A stretch of 44,355 bases of DNA from contig CAJOMF010000007.1 in the NCBI GenBank assembly GCA_905235605.1, positions 1-44,355 of the forward strand. The letters run 5' to 3'. The notes under the pieces are model-generated. The model was given only the letters and a program-made list of their open reading frames with translations, had not been told where the DNA came from and searched no databases. The position numbers and the translations under genes are program-made. Numbering within the stretch: the first letter of the stretch is position 1; every line of letters starts with the position of its first letter. This DNA is from an uncultured bacterium (GTDB lineage Bacteria; UBP6; UBA1177). This document shows positions 1 through 8,349 of this stretch, piece by piece.

Positions 1-1
1 C

Positions 2-181
2 TTGGGCTGCAAAAACGGTTCTTTCAAGGTCGAAGAAACTGGTTTGCAGAAAGTGAACGGCTCAAAGAATTACCTTCGTGAAGGTTATGTCTTTGACGGA
101 GTTTTGTATCAGGTTTTCGGTGGCACACTGCATAAATCGGCAATAAAAACTGAAGAAATTGAAGAAGACGGGTGGTTTTAG
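2..181 (+). CDS. C-terminal fragment of a protein truncated by the window edge
   Basis: Open frame from base 2 to TAG at 179-181 (LGCKNGSFKVEETGLQKVNGSKNYLREGYVFDGVLYQVFGG...EEDGWF*), followed by an RBS-like aaaggaggt and the next CDS on the same strand. Confidence 0.6.
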   Translation: MGCKNGSFKVEETGLQKVNGSKNYLREGYVFDGVLYQVFGGTLHKSAIKTEEIEEDGWF

Positions 182-200
182 ACTATAAAGGAGGTATAAA

Positions 201-719
201 ATGAAAAAAATTTTGATGCTTATGATCGTGTTTTCGATGTTTCTGACTGTTTCCTGCAACAAAAAGATGATCAAGGGGACTAACATCGAGGAAACGCCGG
301 ATTCAAAGGAGATCCTGACTGTTTTCGGCTATTATCTCAAAGGTTTCAAAGAGCAGAATCCCGAAATTTTTCTTGAGTATGTTTCGAAAGAGTATTACGA
401 CACGAACGGAACAGACGAGGCTGATGACGACATAGACTACGACAAACTTATCGAGATCCTCAATTCCGATGCGTATCACAGCCTTGAAAAGGTGAGCATG
501 ACCACCATAATCAAGGATCTTTTCTTCAATGATGCCGAGGACAAGGCGGAGTTGATTTATTTTTATGAAGTTCGCTTCAAGATGAAGAGTTCCGTTCCTC
601 CGACAGAGGAAAACGCCTTTATTCAGCATGACGGAATGACAAACCAGAAACTTTCAGAAAACAATAAAATGAAATTTGTCAAAGAAGACGGCAAGTGGAA
701 AATAGTGAGCGGCCTTTAG
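201..719 (+). CDS. Putative lipoprotein of unknown function
   Basis: Lipoprotein signal peptide MKKILMLMIVFSMFLTVSC; RBS aggaggt upstream; 172 aa. Confidence 0.75.
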   Translation: MKKILMLMIVFSMFLTVSCNKKMIKGTNIEETPDSKEILTVFGYYLKGFKEQNPEIFLEYVSKEYYDTNGTDEADDDIDYDKLIEILNSDAYHSLEKVSMTTIIKDLFFNDAEDKAELIYFYEVRFKMKSSVPPTEENAFIQHDGMTNQKLSENNKMKFVKEDGKWKIVSGL

Positions 720-1636
720 ACAAAAACTTTATTTCCGAATATTATTCCGAGAATCAAAACAAGCGGAAAAACTGAAAAAACAAAGGGAAAAAAACGACCT
801 CCGGGCAGATTTGTTTCTTTCTGCAGCAGAACTGCCGAGCCGACTGCTGTTGAACAGGTTACTGTCAGCAGGATAAGATCTGCGATATTCAATTGTTTCT
901 GCAAAAAGTCGAACATGACAATCGTGGAGAAGAATCCTGCACACAAAGCCACTCCCAAAGCTTTGAGATCGCGTTTGACAATAGTTTTGATCTCAGGTGC
1001 AAAGCATATCGAAAAAGCAATTATCACGGCTGTAAAATAGACGAGTGAAAGAAAAACATGGTTTTTGAAGACAGTGTGGATTTTGAAAACCGCCCGAGTC
1101 CTCGGAGCGACGCCGAAAAACTGGATTCCGGCAAGGAACATGCTTCCGTAGAAACCTGCAATGATGTTTAAGATCGTTTTGGCGACACTTCTCGAAATGA
1201 AGTAGCTTAAAGCGACAAAAGCGATGAACAGGGCGATCATCTCAAAGAAAAACTGGCTGTCTTTCTCACTGAACCAGTAAAAAGTGGCTATATCGAAAAT
1301 TATTTTTGAAAAGTCACCGCGCAGATACTGCAACCTGAGGTTTTCATCTGAAATCCATGCATGGATAAGCGGAACGTATATCACAGGACTCAGCAGAGCC
1401 AGATATGGTATTCTGCCGGCTTTGAGACCGAGGATGTATCTTGCGCAGAGTGCGAAGTAGAAGAATACGAACGTGAACCACGCACAGTGGTGGGTCGCAA
1501 CGAAATATGAAAAGAAGGGTTTTTTAGCAAATATTGCCGTTTCAAGGTAAACTCTTGAAAATATTACTGAAAATAGAAAGACGAAAAGAAAGGTTTCAAT
1601 GATTTTTGCGTATTTTTTATCTTTTAAAAAGAGCAA
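716..1636 (-). CDS. Polytopic membrane protein, unknown function; last gene of the VTC/TolC/HlyD operon
   Basis: 306 aa with many hydrophobic segments; starts 8 bp after the DUF4956 gene stop. Confidence 0.7.
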   Translation of the reverse strand: MLFLKDKKYAKIIETFLFVFLFSVIFSRVYLETAIFAKKPFFSYFVATHHCAWFTFVFFYFALCARYILGLKAGRIPYLALLSPVIYVPLIHAWISDENLRLQYLRGDFSKIIFDIATFYWFSEKDSQFFFEMIALFIAFVALSYFISRSVAKTILNIIAGFYGSMFLAGIQFFGVAPRTRAVFKIHTVFKNHVFLSLVYFTAVIIAFSICFAPEIKTIVKRDLKALGVALCAGFFSTIVMFDFLQKQLNIADLILLTVTCSTAVGSAVLLQKETNLPGGRFFPFVFSVFPLVLILGIIFGNKVFV

Positions 1637-1644
1637 AATATCTC

Positions 1645-2355
1645 CTAAAGTTCAACCGTCGTTTCCTGAAGCAGCAGAGATACGTTGTTCATTGCCGGAA
1701 TGTCGGCTTTAAGCTCTTCTATAAGCTCTTCGGCGGTTTTTTTCGGTTTCATTTTGATGTGGTAGGCGTATTCGAGCCTTTCTCCGACTGCAATTTCCTT
1801 CAGTGTGATGAGTGCAAAGACTTTGCAGTATTTGTTGAGTACGGCTGTCATTTTCTGAATGTCGAGCTCGTCAGGAGAGATGTTGAAACGGAGTATTCCG
1901 TCAAAGTAGGAGGCTTTGCTTACCTGCGAGAAATAGAGGACGAAAGCGGCGATATCAAAAAGCATGATCCCGACAAAAGCCATGAAGTATGCTCCGATTC
2001 CGCACGTTATGCCGGCAGCGAGGGCCGCAAAAAGGAAGATTATGTCGCGCGGATCCTTGAGGTTCGTTCTGAAACGGATGATCGAAAGGGCGCCCAAAGT
2101 GCCGATACCGATAGCGACGCTGTCACCTATAGCGTGGATGACCATTGCCGTGACGATAGATGAAAGCATGACTGCCTGAACGAAGTTGCGGGAGTAGGAA
2201 AGTCCCCGGAAGGTTTTTACATAGGTGAGTCCGATCGATACCGAAAGAATGAATGCCAGTGCGGCTGAAAAAATAACTCTCAGCGACGAGAGCGAGGATG
2301 AGGCTAAGTTTGCAGTTAAAAAATCAGTCATATATCTCTCCGTAGTTGGAAACAT
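1645..2355 (-). CDS. DUF4956 domain-containing membrane protein
   Basis: TM segments plus the characteristic ...GTLGALSIIRFRTNLKDPRDIIFLFAALAAGITCGIGAY... block; overlaps the VTC gene. Confidence 0.85.
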   Translation of the reverse strand: MFPTTERYMTDFLTANLASSSLSSLRVIFSAALAFILSVSIGLTYVKTFRGLSYSRNFVQAVMLSSIVTAMVIHAIGDSVAIGIGTLGALSIIRFRTNLKDPRDIIFLFAALAAGITCGIGAYFMAFVGIMLFDIAAFVLYFSQVSKASYFDGILRFNISPDELDIQKMTAVLNKYCKVFALITLKEIAVGERLEYAYHIKMKPKKTAEELIEELKADIPAMNNVSLLLQETTVEL

Positions 2356-3145
2356 TGTACCATTTGTTGTCGGGTTTCTGATTGCGCAGGACTCTGAGTA
2401 TTCCGTATCTGAATTTCGAAAAAGCCATCTTTTTCAAGTCAAAACGCTGGACGAGGTCCACCATCCAGAGCGGAAGGTTGGAGACCTGCCCTTTGAGTTC
2501 GAGAACGCACTGCGCTTGCGGGCCGAAGATCGACGTGGTGTCGTAGCTCTCCATCCTTTTTGGATCGGGTTTTACGTTGAAATCATGTTCTTCGCAGCAC
2601 TGAAGGTTCGCGTCGAAAGTGACCCGTGCGTATTCGTCGGTTTCGCTTATCCACGCCATCCTGTCGTATTGGGTGAGGACCTGCGGCTGCGCGTTGTATG
2701 AAAGGGCGAGCGACTGGAAAAGATCCATGTTTTTCGCATCGTTTCCCTTGAGACCGAGTTCTGCGGCCGCTTTTGTCATGTAAAATATCTTCTCGATCTC
2801 CTCAGATTTTACTTTCACTCTGTATTTCTGCTTGTTTTCGCCGAATTTGCACTTCACTTCCCAAAAATATGGCGGGACAGGATCTTCGCCGTAAGAACGT
2901 ATCCTCATGTTGAAGCGGTTTTCCTTCTTTTCGAGCCTGTTGTTGAGAAAAGTGTGGAAAGGTGTGTCGAAATAAAGGTTGTTTATCCTGTAGAATTTTG
3001 TCGGCGACATTTCGGAGTATTTGTCGAGGTAGCAGTAGATTTTTACGAATTCGGAAATAGGTTTTATCAAGTCGCGCGGAATCAGGTATTTGTATTCGAA
3101 GCGCTGCAGTACAGAAGGTATGTCGATTTGGTTTACAGCAGACAT
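2324..3145 (-). CDS. VTC domain / polyphosphate polymerase-like protein
   Basis: TTM/VTC-like pattern: FEYKYLI, NMRIRSYG, FWEVKCKF..KQKYRVKV, YDRMAWIS..RVTFD, VLELKG, KMAFSKFRYGIL. Confidence 0.88.
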   Translation of the reverse strand: MSAVNQIDIPSVLQRFEYKYLIPRDLIKPISEFVKIYCYLDKYSEMSPTKFYRINNLYFDTPFHTFLNNRLEKKENRFNMRIRSYGEDPVPPYFWEVKCKFGENKQKYRVKVKSEEIEKIFYMTKAAAELGLKGNDAKNMDLFQSLALSYNAQPQVLTQYDRMAWISETDEYARVTFDANLQCCEEHDFNVKPDPKRMESYDTTSIFGPQAQCVLELKGQVSNLPLWMVDLVQRFDLKKMAFSKFRYGILRVLRNQKPDNKWYNVSNYGEIYD

Positions 3146-4383
3146 TACTCAGCCTTTGTTCCGTATAGCGAGTTTTTGCCCGATTCTTCCTCGAAAACTC
3201 CGGTGAGGCGGCAGAGATCGATGTATACCGCATATATTTCGGCTTCGAGTTCAGCCGTTTTGATCTCCTGTTTCACCATTCTTTCCTTGAGTTTGAGTAT
3301 TATTATCGGATTGACACCTTCGAGCGAGGAATACTTGGCGAGAATCCCGCTTTCCGCCTCTTTTTCTCTCTTTTCGACCATGAGTTCATACTGCCTGATC
3401 TTTCTTCTGAGCATAAGGATATCGCTGTTCAGCGCCGCTTCGGCGAGGCGTTTTTCGGCATAGAAGTCGGAATCGTCACCGATAGATTTCAGCCGTTTTT
3501 TGAGGATGGAATTCTGATTGCTTTTGAAGCCGGGAATCGATATCGCAAAGCCTATCGAGAATCCGCGCGAAGGCCTGTCGTTGCGGTTACCTGTATCGAA
3601 TTCCAACGCGATATATTTGAGCCAGTCGCGGTCTTTTGCCTCTTCAAGCGCGATCTCGCTCTGTGCAATGAGCATCTTTTGTCTGTGAAGGTCGTCGAGC
3701 GCCTTTGAATCGGCATTTTCGGGGTCGAGCGAATCGATGAATTCCTTTATTTCTCTGACTGAAATTATTCTTTCACGGTCGAATGCCGGAACTTTGTTTC
3801 TTCCTGCCGCCTGAACATCGAGGATGACAGAGTCGATTTCCGATTCAAGTTCTGTCTTTTGCATCTCGATGTCGGTGATTTTGTCCTCGATTTCCAGAAT
3901 ATCGACATCGGTCGTTTTTTCAGAAAGAGAGGCCATTTTTTCAGTGACTTTCTTTTTATCTTCAAGGATTTCCTTCAGCGAATCGAGAAGGGAAAGCGCC
4001 TTTTTGTTTTTGATGTATGTAAGCACCGAGTTGAATTTTTCAAAAACAACTTCCGAAAGGGCGAGTTTAGACTGCGCTTTCAGAATGTTTTTTGAATTTT
4101 CTCTAAGTTCTTTCGAGCGTTTGGTTTCGCCGAAACCTCTGAAATAAAGCCTGAGAGCGTAACTCTGCTCAAGAATGTCGAAATTTCCCGTTTCGCTTCG
4201 GAATTCAAGAGCTTTGACAACGGGAGTGTCGCCGCCTTTTTCAAAAGCGCTGCCGAGCTCACGCCCCGATTTGACTCTAGGATCGTCAGCCGCAGAACTG
4301 ATGTATTCCGAAATCGTCATCTCTTCGCAAAAAACAGTGAACGGAAGAAAGAAGATGAGGAAAAACGGCAAAATTTTTTTCAT
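3145..4383 (-). CDS. TolC-like outer membrane efflux protein
   Basis: Signal peptide followed by long heptad-rich helices typical of the OEP/TolC family; start and stop overlap the neighbouring genes. Confidence 0.75.
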   Translation of the reverse strand: MKKILPFFLIFFLPFTVFCEEMTISEYISSAADDPRVKSGRELGSAFEKGGDTPVVKALEFRSETGNFDILEQSYALRLYFRGFGETKRSKELRENSKNILKAQSKLALSEVVFEKFNSVLTYIKNKKALSLLDSLKEILEDKKKVTEKMASLSEKTTDVDILEIEDKITDIEMQKTELESEIDSVILDVQAAGRNKVPAFDRERIISVREIKEFIDSLDPENADSKALDDLHRQKMLIAQSEIALEEAKDRDWLKYIALEFDTGNRNDRPSRGFSIGFAISIPGFKSNQNSILKKRLKSIGDDSDFYAEKRLAEAALNSDILMLRRKIRQYELMVEKREKEAESGILAKYSSLEGVNPIIILKLKERMVKQEIKTAELEAEIYAVYIDLCRLTGVFEEESGKNSLYGTKAE

Positions 4384-6395
4384 ATTCTGCCTAAATTCAT
4401 GAATTTTGAGTTTTCTTTCTGACCAAGGTCAAAAAATATGAAAAACTCTCCGTCTGTGTTGACTGCGATCCCTTCAGGTTTGAGTGAGGTAAAATTTCTG
4501 ATAAGCGAACTTCTGCCGTTTTCAAACTTGAAAAATCCGCCGCATTTTTCGTTTGTACATGAAGCAGTGAAGAAAAATTCGTCTTTCGATATCATGTGAA
4601 TATCTGATATCCTTAAATTTTCAGGTAAATCTTCAATAAATATGACCTGAACTCGGTTTTCCGAAATTTTGTTTTCCGAAAAGATTTTTCTGTAGTCTGA
4701 AATCTCGAAAATCACACCTTTTTCTTCAAAAAGCGGATCTTTGAAAGCTATGAAAAGTGAATCTTCGAGAACGAACATTCCTTCGGCATCGATTGATTTT
4801 TCATAGATTCCTTTTTTAAGAAAATCTGCCGCGGAACCTTCAGATTTTTCGGCGAAATCTTTGAGTATTTCATAAAAATCGACCGAATTTTTAAGTTCCG
4901 CTTTTCCCTGCGTCAAAACAAAGGAGGCAAGAATGCGCCTTTCGGGTTTAAGTTTTCCTTTTTTGGAATAACTCATGGACGACATGACGAGATAAGAAGA
5001 TTCAGATTCTTTTGCAATTGATTCAATGTCGTTGATTTTATTGAGATTTTCTATTTTTATACTTTTTGCCGAACCGTCTTTGCCGACTTCAAAAAGAAGA
5101 GGCTGCTTTTTTTCGGTTTCATCCGAAACGACGATGAAACTGCCGGTTTCTTCAACAAAAACTGCGCCTGAAGCCTCGATTTTAAGCGGTTCATCCGAAA
5201 CGATTTCGATTAAACCCTTATCTCCCTCGCCATTTTGGAGAGGGTTTGGGGTGAGGTCTTTTGATTTATTCAGTTTTTTTTTATAAGGCTCTTTGGCGGA
5301 GAGCTCCGAACGCGGGTAGGAAAAAAGCAGTTTGGCTATGTTGTCCCAGATGTTTTTGCCGTATGCGATGTTGACTTTTTCACCGAGGATAAAACCGTTG
5401 TTTTCGGGAATTTTGACAACGATCTCTCTTCCCCAGAGCGGGAGATTCTGGTTTTTCAGAAGCCTTGACGGAAGCGGTATTATTCTTCCTCCTAGACCTG
5501 TAACGACGCCCGATACCGGAGTTTTGTTGTTTGTAGAAGTTATCGTGACCGTTTCGCCGATTTTTATCGCCGAGAAGTGCGATTCAGGGATGTAGCCTTT
5601 GACGAAAGAGGGTTCGTTGTTGATTATCGACATGACCGGAGAGTATGCCGCGACTTTTTCACCGCCTTTCAAAAAGACTCTTTCACCGTTGCCGTTTTTG
5701 TTGAAAACGCTGCCGATGATTCCTGAAAACGGAGCGTAAAGTGCCATGTCGGCATTCTTTTTTTCAAGTGATTCAAGCTCTTCAGTGAGTTTCTGAGTCT
5801 CGATTTTTTCCGGCGTGTAGTCTTCTGAAAGCATCCGTTTGTACATTCTGTTGGTTTCGGCAAACTCTTTTCTGCGCTCTTCTTTTGCGGATTTCAGTGC
5901 TTCGATCTGGATCTCGATCGGATTTTTCGCCGAATCGTCATGTTTTATCCTGACGCTTTTGAGCCCGCCTGCAAGCTCTCTATTGATTTTGATCTGGTTT
6001 TCGAGGGTTTTTATCTGCGAATCGAGTTCACTTATAACGGCGCGTTCCTGTGCCTTGTTCTGAAGGATCTTTGATTGGATCTCGGCTTTGCTCATTCCTT
6101 TTTTTGCTTCGAGCTGAAGAAGCTGCGTGCGGATCGTGGCGATTCGGAAGGAAAGATCCTGACTTTCAAATTCCGCGAGTTTCTGACCCTGCGAAACAGT
6201 GTCACCTTCCATAACGAGAACTTTTTTGATGCTTACAGGGATTTCAGTGTTGATCGTCGTTTCGTTCGATTCGGCAAAACCCTGAAAATTCGTTGTTTCC
6301 TGACCTGAATATACGAGGATCCCAACCACGGCGGCAATCAAAAGTGTAATAAAAACAAGCAATAAGCCTATGCCGTGGATCCTGTTGCTATGCAA
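4380..6395 (-). CDS. HlyD/RND-type periplasmic adaptor fused to a C-terminal DUF3616-like beta-propeller
   Basis: N-terminal TM, lipoyl-like PVSIKKVLVMEGDTVSQGQKLAEFES, coiled coil, second half-motif LYAPFSGIIGSVFNKNG; C-terminal half with IEASGAVFVEETGSFIVVSD, IDAEGMFVLEDSLFIAFKDPLFEEKGVIFEI and LKPEGIAVNTDGEFFIFFD. Confidence 0.8.
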   Translation of the reverse strand: MHSNRIHGIGLLLVFITLLIAAVVGILVYSGQETTNFQGFAESNETTINTEIPVSIKKVLVMEGDTVSQGQKLAEFESQDLSFRIATIRTQLLQLEAKKGMSKAEIQSKILQNKAQERAVISELDSQIKTLENQIKINRELAGGLKSVRIKHDDSAKNPIEIQIEALKSAKEERRKEFAETNRMYKRMLSEDYTPEKIETQKLTEELESLEKKNADMALYAPFSGIIGSVFNKNGNGERVFLKGGEKVAAYSPVMSIINNEPSFVKGYIPESHFSAIKIGETVTITSTNNKTPVSGVVTGLGGRIIPLPSRLLKNQNLPLWGREIVVKIPENNGFILGEKVNIAYGKNIWDNIAKLLFSYPRSELSAKEPYKKKLNKSKDLTPNPLQNGEGDKGLIEIVSDEPLKIEASGAVFVEETGSFIVVSDETEKKQPLLFEVGKDGSAKSIKIENLNKINDIESIAKESESSYLVMSSMSYSKKGKLKPERRILASFVLTQGKAELKNSVDFYEILKDFAEKSEGSAADFLKKGIYEKSIDAEGMFVLEDSLFIAFKDPLFEEKGVIFEISDYRKIFSENKISENRVQVIFIEDLPENLRISDIHMISKDEFFFTASCTNEKCGGFFKFENGRSSLIRNFTSLKPEGIAVNTDGEFFIFFDLGQKENSKFMNLGRI
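5215..5258 (-). repeat. REP-like imperfect palindrome inside the adaptor coding sequence
   Basis: Minus strand reads acctcaccccaaaccctctccaaaatggcgagggagataaggg, with stem ccctctcc / ggcgaggg around loop aaaat; translated as LTPNPLQNGEGDKG. Confidence 0.7.
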
Positions 6396-6471
6396 AGCAC
6401 TACCTCAAAGTAAAAAACAACGACGAAAGATTATACTGAAAAAAATCTTTTTATAAACTTTTTTTAAAGGG

Positions 6472-8241
6472 TTAAAGTTCAAATTCTTTAAAGAAATACT
6501 GCGAATTTTCGGCTTTGATACCGACTGAAATCGTTTCAACTGCGGGATCAAGATTGATTTTGACAGTTTCGTGCATGAGGTAGGGAATGTCGTAAAGTTT
6601 TTCACCGTCAAAAATGCGGAGAGCCGATCCTTCAAGGTCAGGCGTGAAGTTGAATGAAACGGTTTTTACTCCTTCGTTTTCTTCAACTTCCGGCTCGATT
6701 TCGGCAGCAGAAGGTTCGACCGGATCGCGCCAGAAAACGGTCATCGGGTCGCCAAGCATGACGATCGATTTTTTGGTCCATGTCCAGCTGTCCTTGTTTA
6801 CGACCGGAACATTGATGTTCACCATTTGTATCGGCGGATTGAATGTGTCGCTCTGCGGCATGTTGAAATGAGCGTAAAGATAGCTTTCTCCGATCACGGA
6901 GTAGGGGAACGCGAACATGTTTTTCATCATTTCGTCTATGAACTGGCTTCCGCCCGCGATGCCCAGACCTGTTGTCGTGTTGCCGAGGTAGACTATTGCG
7001 CCGCCTTTCGGAGCGTTCATCAGGTTTTCACCGGCTGAATCACCGTTTTTGTATCCGAACTGTCCTGCCTCACATGCGCAGCTCAAAAAGAACGGAAGGG
7101 TTTCGTTTTCAAGGTTGTAAGCCATAGTTCTGCTAAAATCGCGGTCAGGATCAGTCCCCTGTTCGCAGGTGAGAAGCCATGGTGCGCCGTGTCCGCTGTG
7201 GACGATGAGGTTCATTCCCTCTTCGATAGCCGCTTTTTCGCTGTCGTTGTCAAGGTATTGTGCCGTATTTCCGCCGGGGAAAGGAGTCGATTGAGTATAA
7301 AGTTTCTTTATTGAATAGTTCATCGGGATCTGGCTTATGGTTTTCCCTTCGGTTTCGAAGTAGTATCCAGCGTTTACTTTTATCCCGGAAAGTTCAGTCG
7401 CAATGTTTGCAAGAAGAAGTGATTTCGTTGTGTGAGCCGCGTTGAAAGCGGTATGGTGTTTTACGAGTTTTGAAAAATACAGTTCCGCTTCTTCAACTGT
7501 AGAAACTGAGATCCTTCCGACTGCGACATTTGCAATGAGAGCGGGAACATCTTCATCTTCGGCGTATACTCCGTTGCCGTTGAGATCCCAGTTGCTGAAG
7601 TCGGCGTAGTAAAGATCGCTGTAAAAATCGTCGGTGTAGTCGGCGATCCCGAGCGGGAGTTCGAAGTGGTCGTGAACTTCTCTCGAAGGAATTTCTTCAA
7701 TATCGCCGCCTAAAACAAGATATCTGAGCCCTTCGATTGCCTTGACGTAGTCTTTTATCGCCTTCTGCGTGTCGTTCATCGGATCATCGTCGTCGCATAC
7801 AGCATTTTCGCAGATATTTTCAACGGTTACGACTTTTGTATTTATTCCTGTTACTGTGTGGAAAACGGCAAATTTTTTGAAAACATCGGCAAATTCTTCT
7901 CTTGTTACGATCAAAGCATCGGTTTTTGTCTCAAAATCGTGACTCGGTTCCGCAACGGTTGTTGTTTCTTTTTCCGGATCTTCGCTGTTTTCGTCAGGAT
8001 CAGTGGTCGGGTTTTCGTTCTGATCTTCCTGATTTTCTCCGCTGTCAGGATTTTCATCGGACGGTTCTGTATCCGTTCCGTTATCAGGATTGTCTGAAAC
8101 ATCGTCGTCATCGGACGAAGCCTCTGCCGGATCGTCCGTTTCATTGTTGTTTTTAACGATTCTGGCAGAGTTTTCACCGCATGAAACGATAAAAATGAAA
8201 GCTGAAATTGTGCATAAAACCAAAAGCAATTTTTTCAACAT
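6472..8241 (-). CDS. Lipoprotein with peptidase C25 (gingipain-like) domain
   Basis: Lipobox ...FIVSC; acidic linker; YLVLGGDIEEIPSR, LIVHSGHGAPW (His) and PFFLSCACEAGQFG (Cys) catalytic-type motifs. Confidence 0.8.
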   Translation of the reverse strand: MLKKLLLVLCTISAFIFIVSCGENSARIVKNNNETDDPAEASSDDDDVSDNPDNGTDTEPSDENPDSGENQEDQNENPTTDPDENSEDPEKETTTVAEPSHDFETKTDALIVTREEFADVFKKFAVFHTVTGINTKVVTVENICENAVCDDDDPMNDTQKAIKDYVKAIEGLRYLVLGGDIEEIPSREVHDHFELPLGIADYTDDFYSDLYYADFSNWDLNGNGVYAEDEDVPALIANVAVGRISVSTVEEAELYFSKLVKHHTAFNAAHTTKSLLLANIATELSGIKVNAGYYFETEGKTISQIPMNYSIKKLYTQSTPFPGGNTAQYLDNDSEKAAIEEGMNLIVHSGHGAPWLLTCEQGTDPDRDFSRTMAYNLENETLPFFLSCACEAGQFGYKNGDSAGENLMNAPKGGAIVYLGNTTTGLGIAGGSQFIDEMMKNMFAFPYSVIGESYLYAHFNMPQSDTFNPPIQMVNINVPVVNKDSWTWTKKSIVMLGDPMTVFWRDPVEPSAAEIEPEVEENEGVKTVSFNFTPDLEGSALRIFDGEKLYDIPYLMHETVKINLDPAVETISVGIKAENSQYFFKEFEL

Positions 8242-8349
8242 TGTAATTCCTCCAAAACAAAAAAACGGCGGGCATTATAGTCGTTTTTTTTGCTGCCGCA
8301 ACTCTTTTTTGATATCTTGATATGCCGATATTCTGAATATCCGGGAAAA

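Noticed and set aside
1606-2163. 185-aa plus-strand ORF
   Set aside because: Lies wholly antisense to the DUF4956 gene, with Cys/Arg/Phe-rich composition typical of shadow ORFs.
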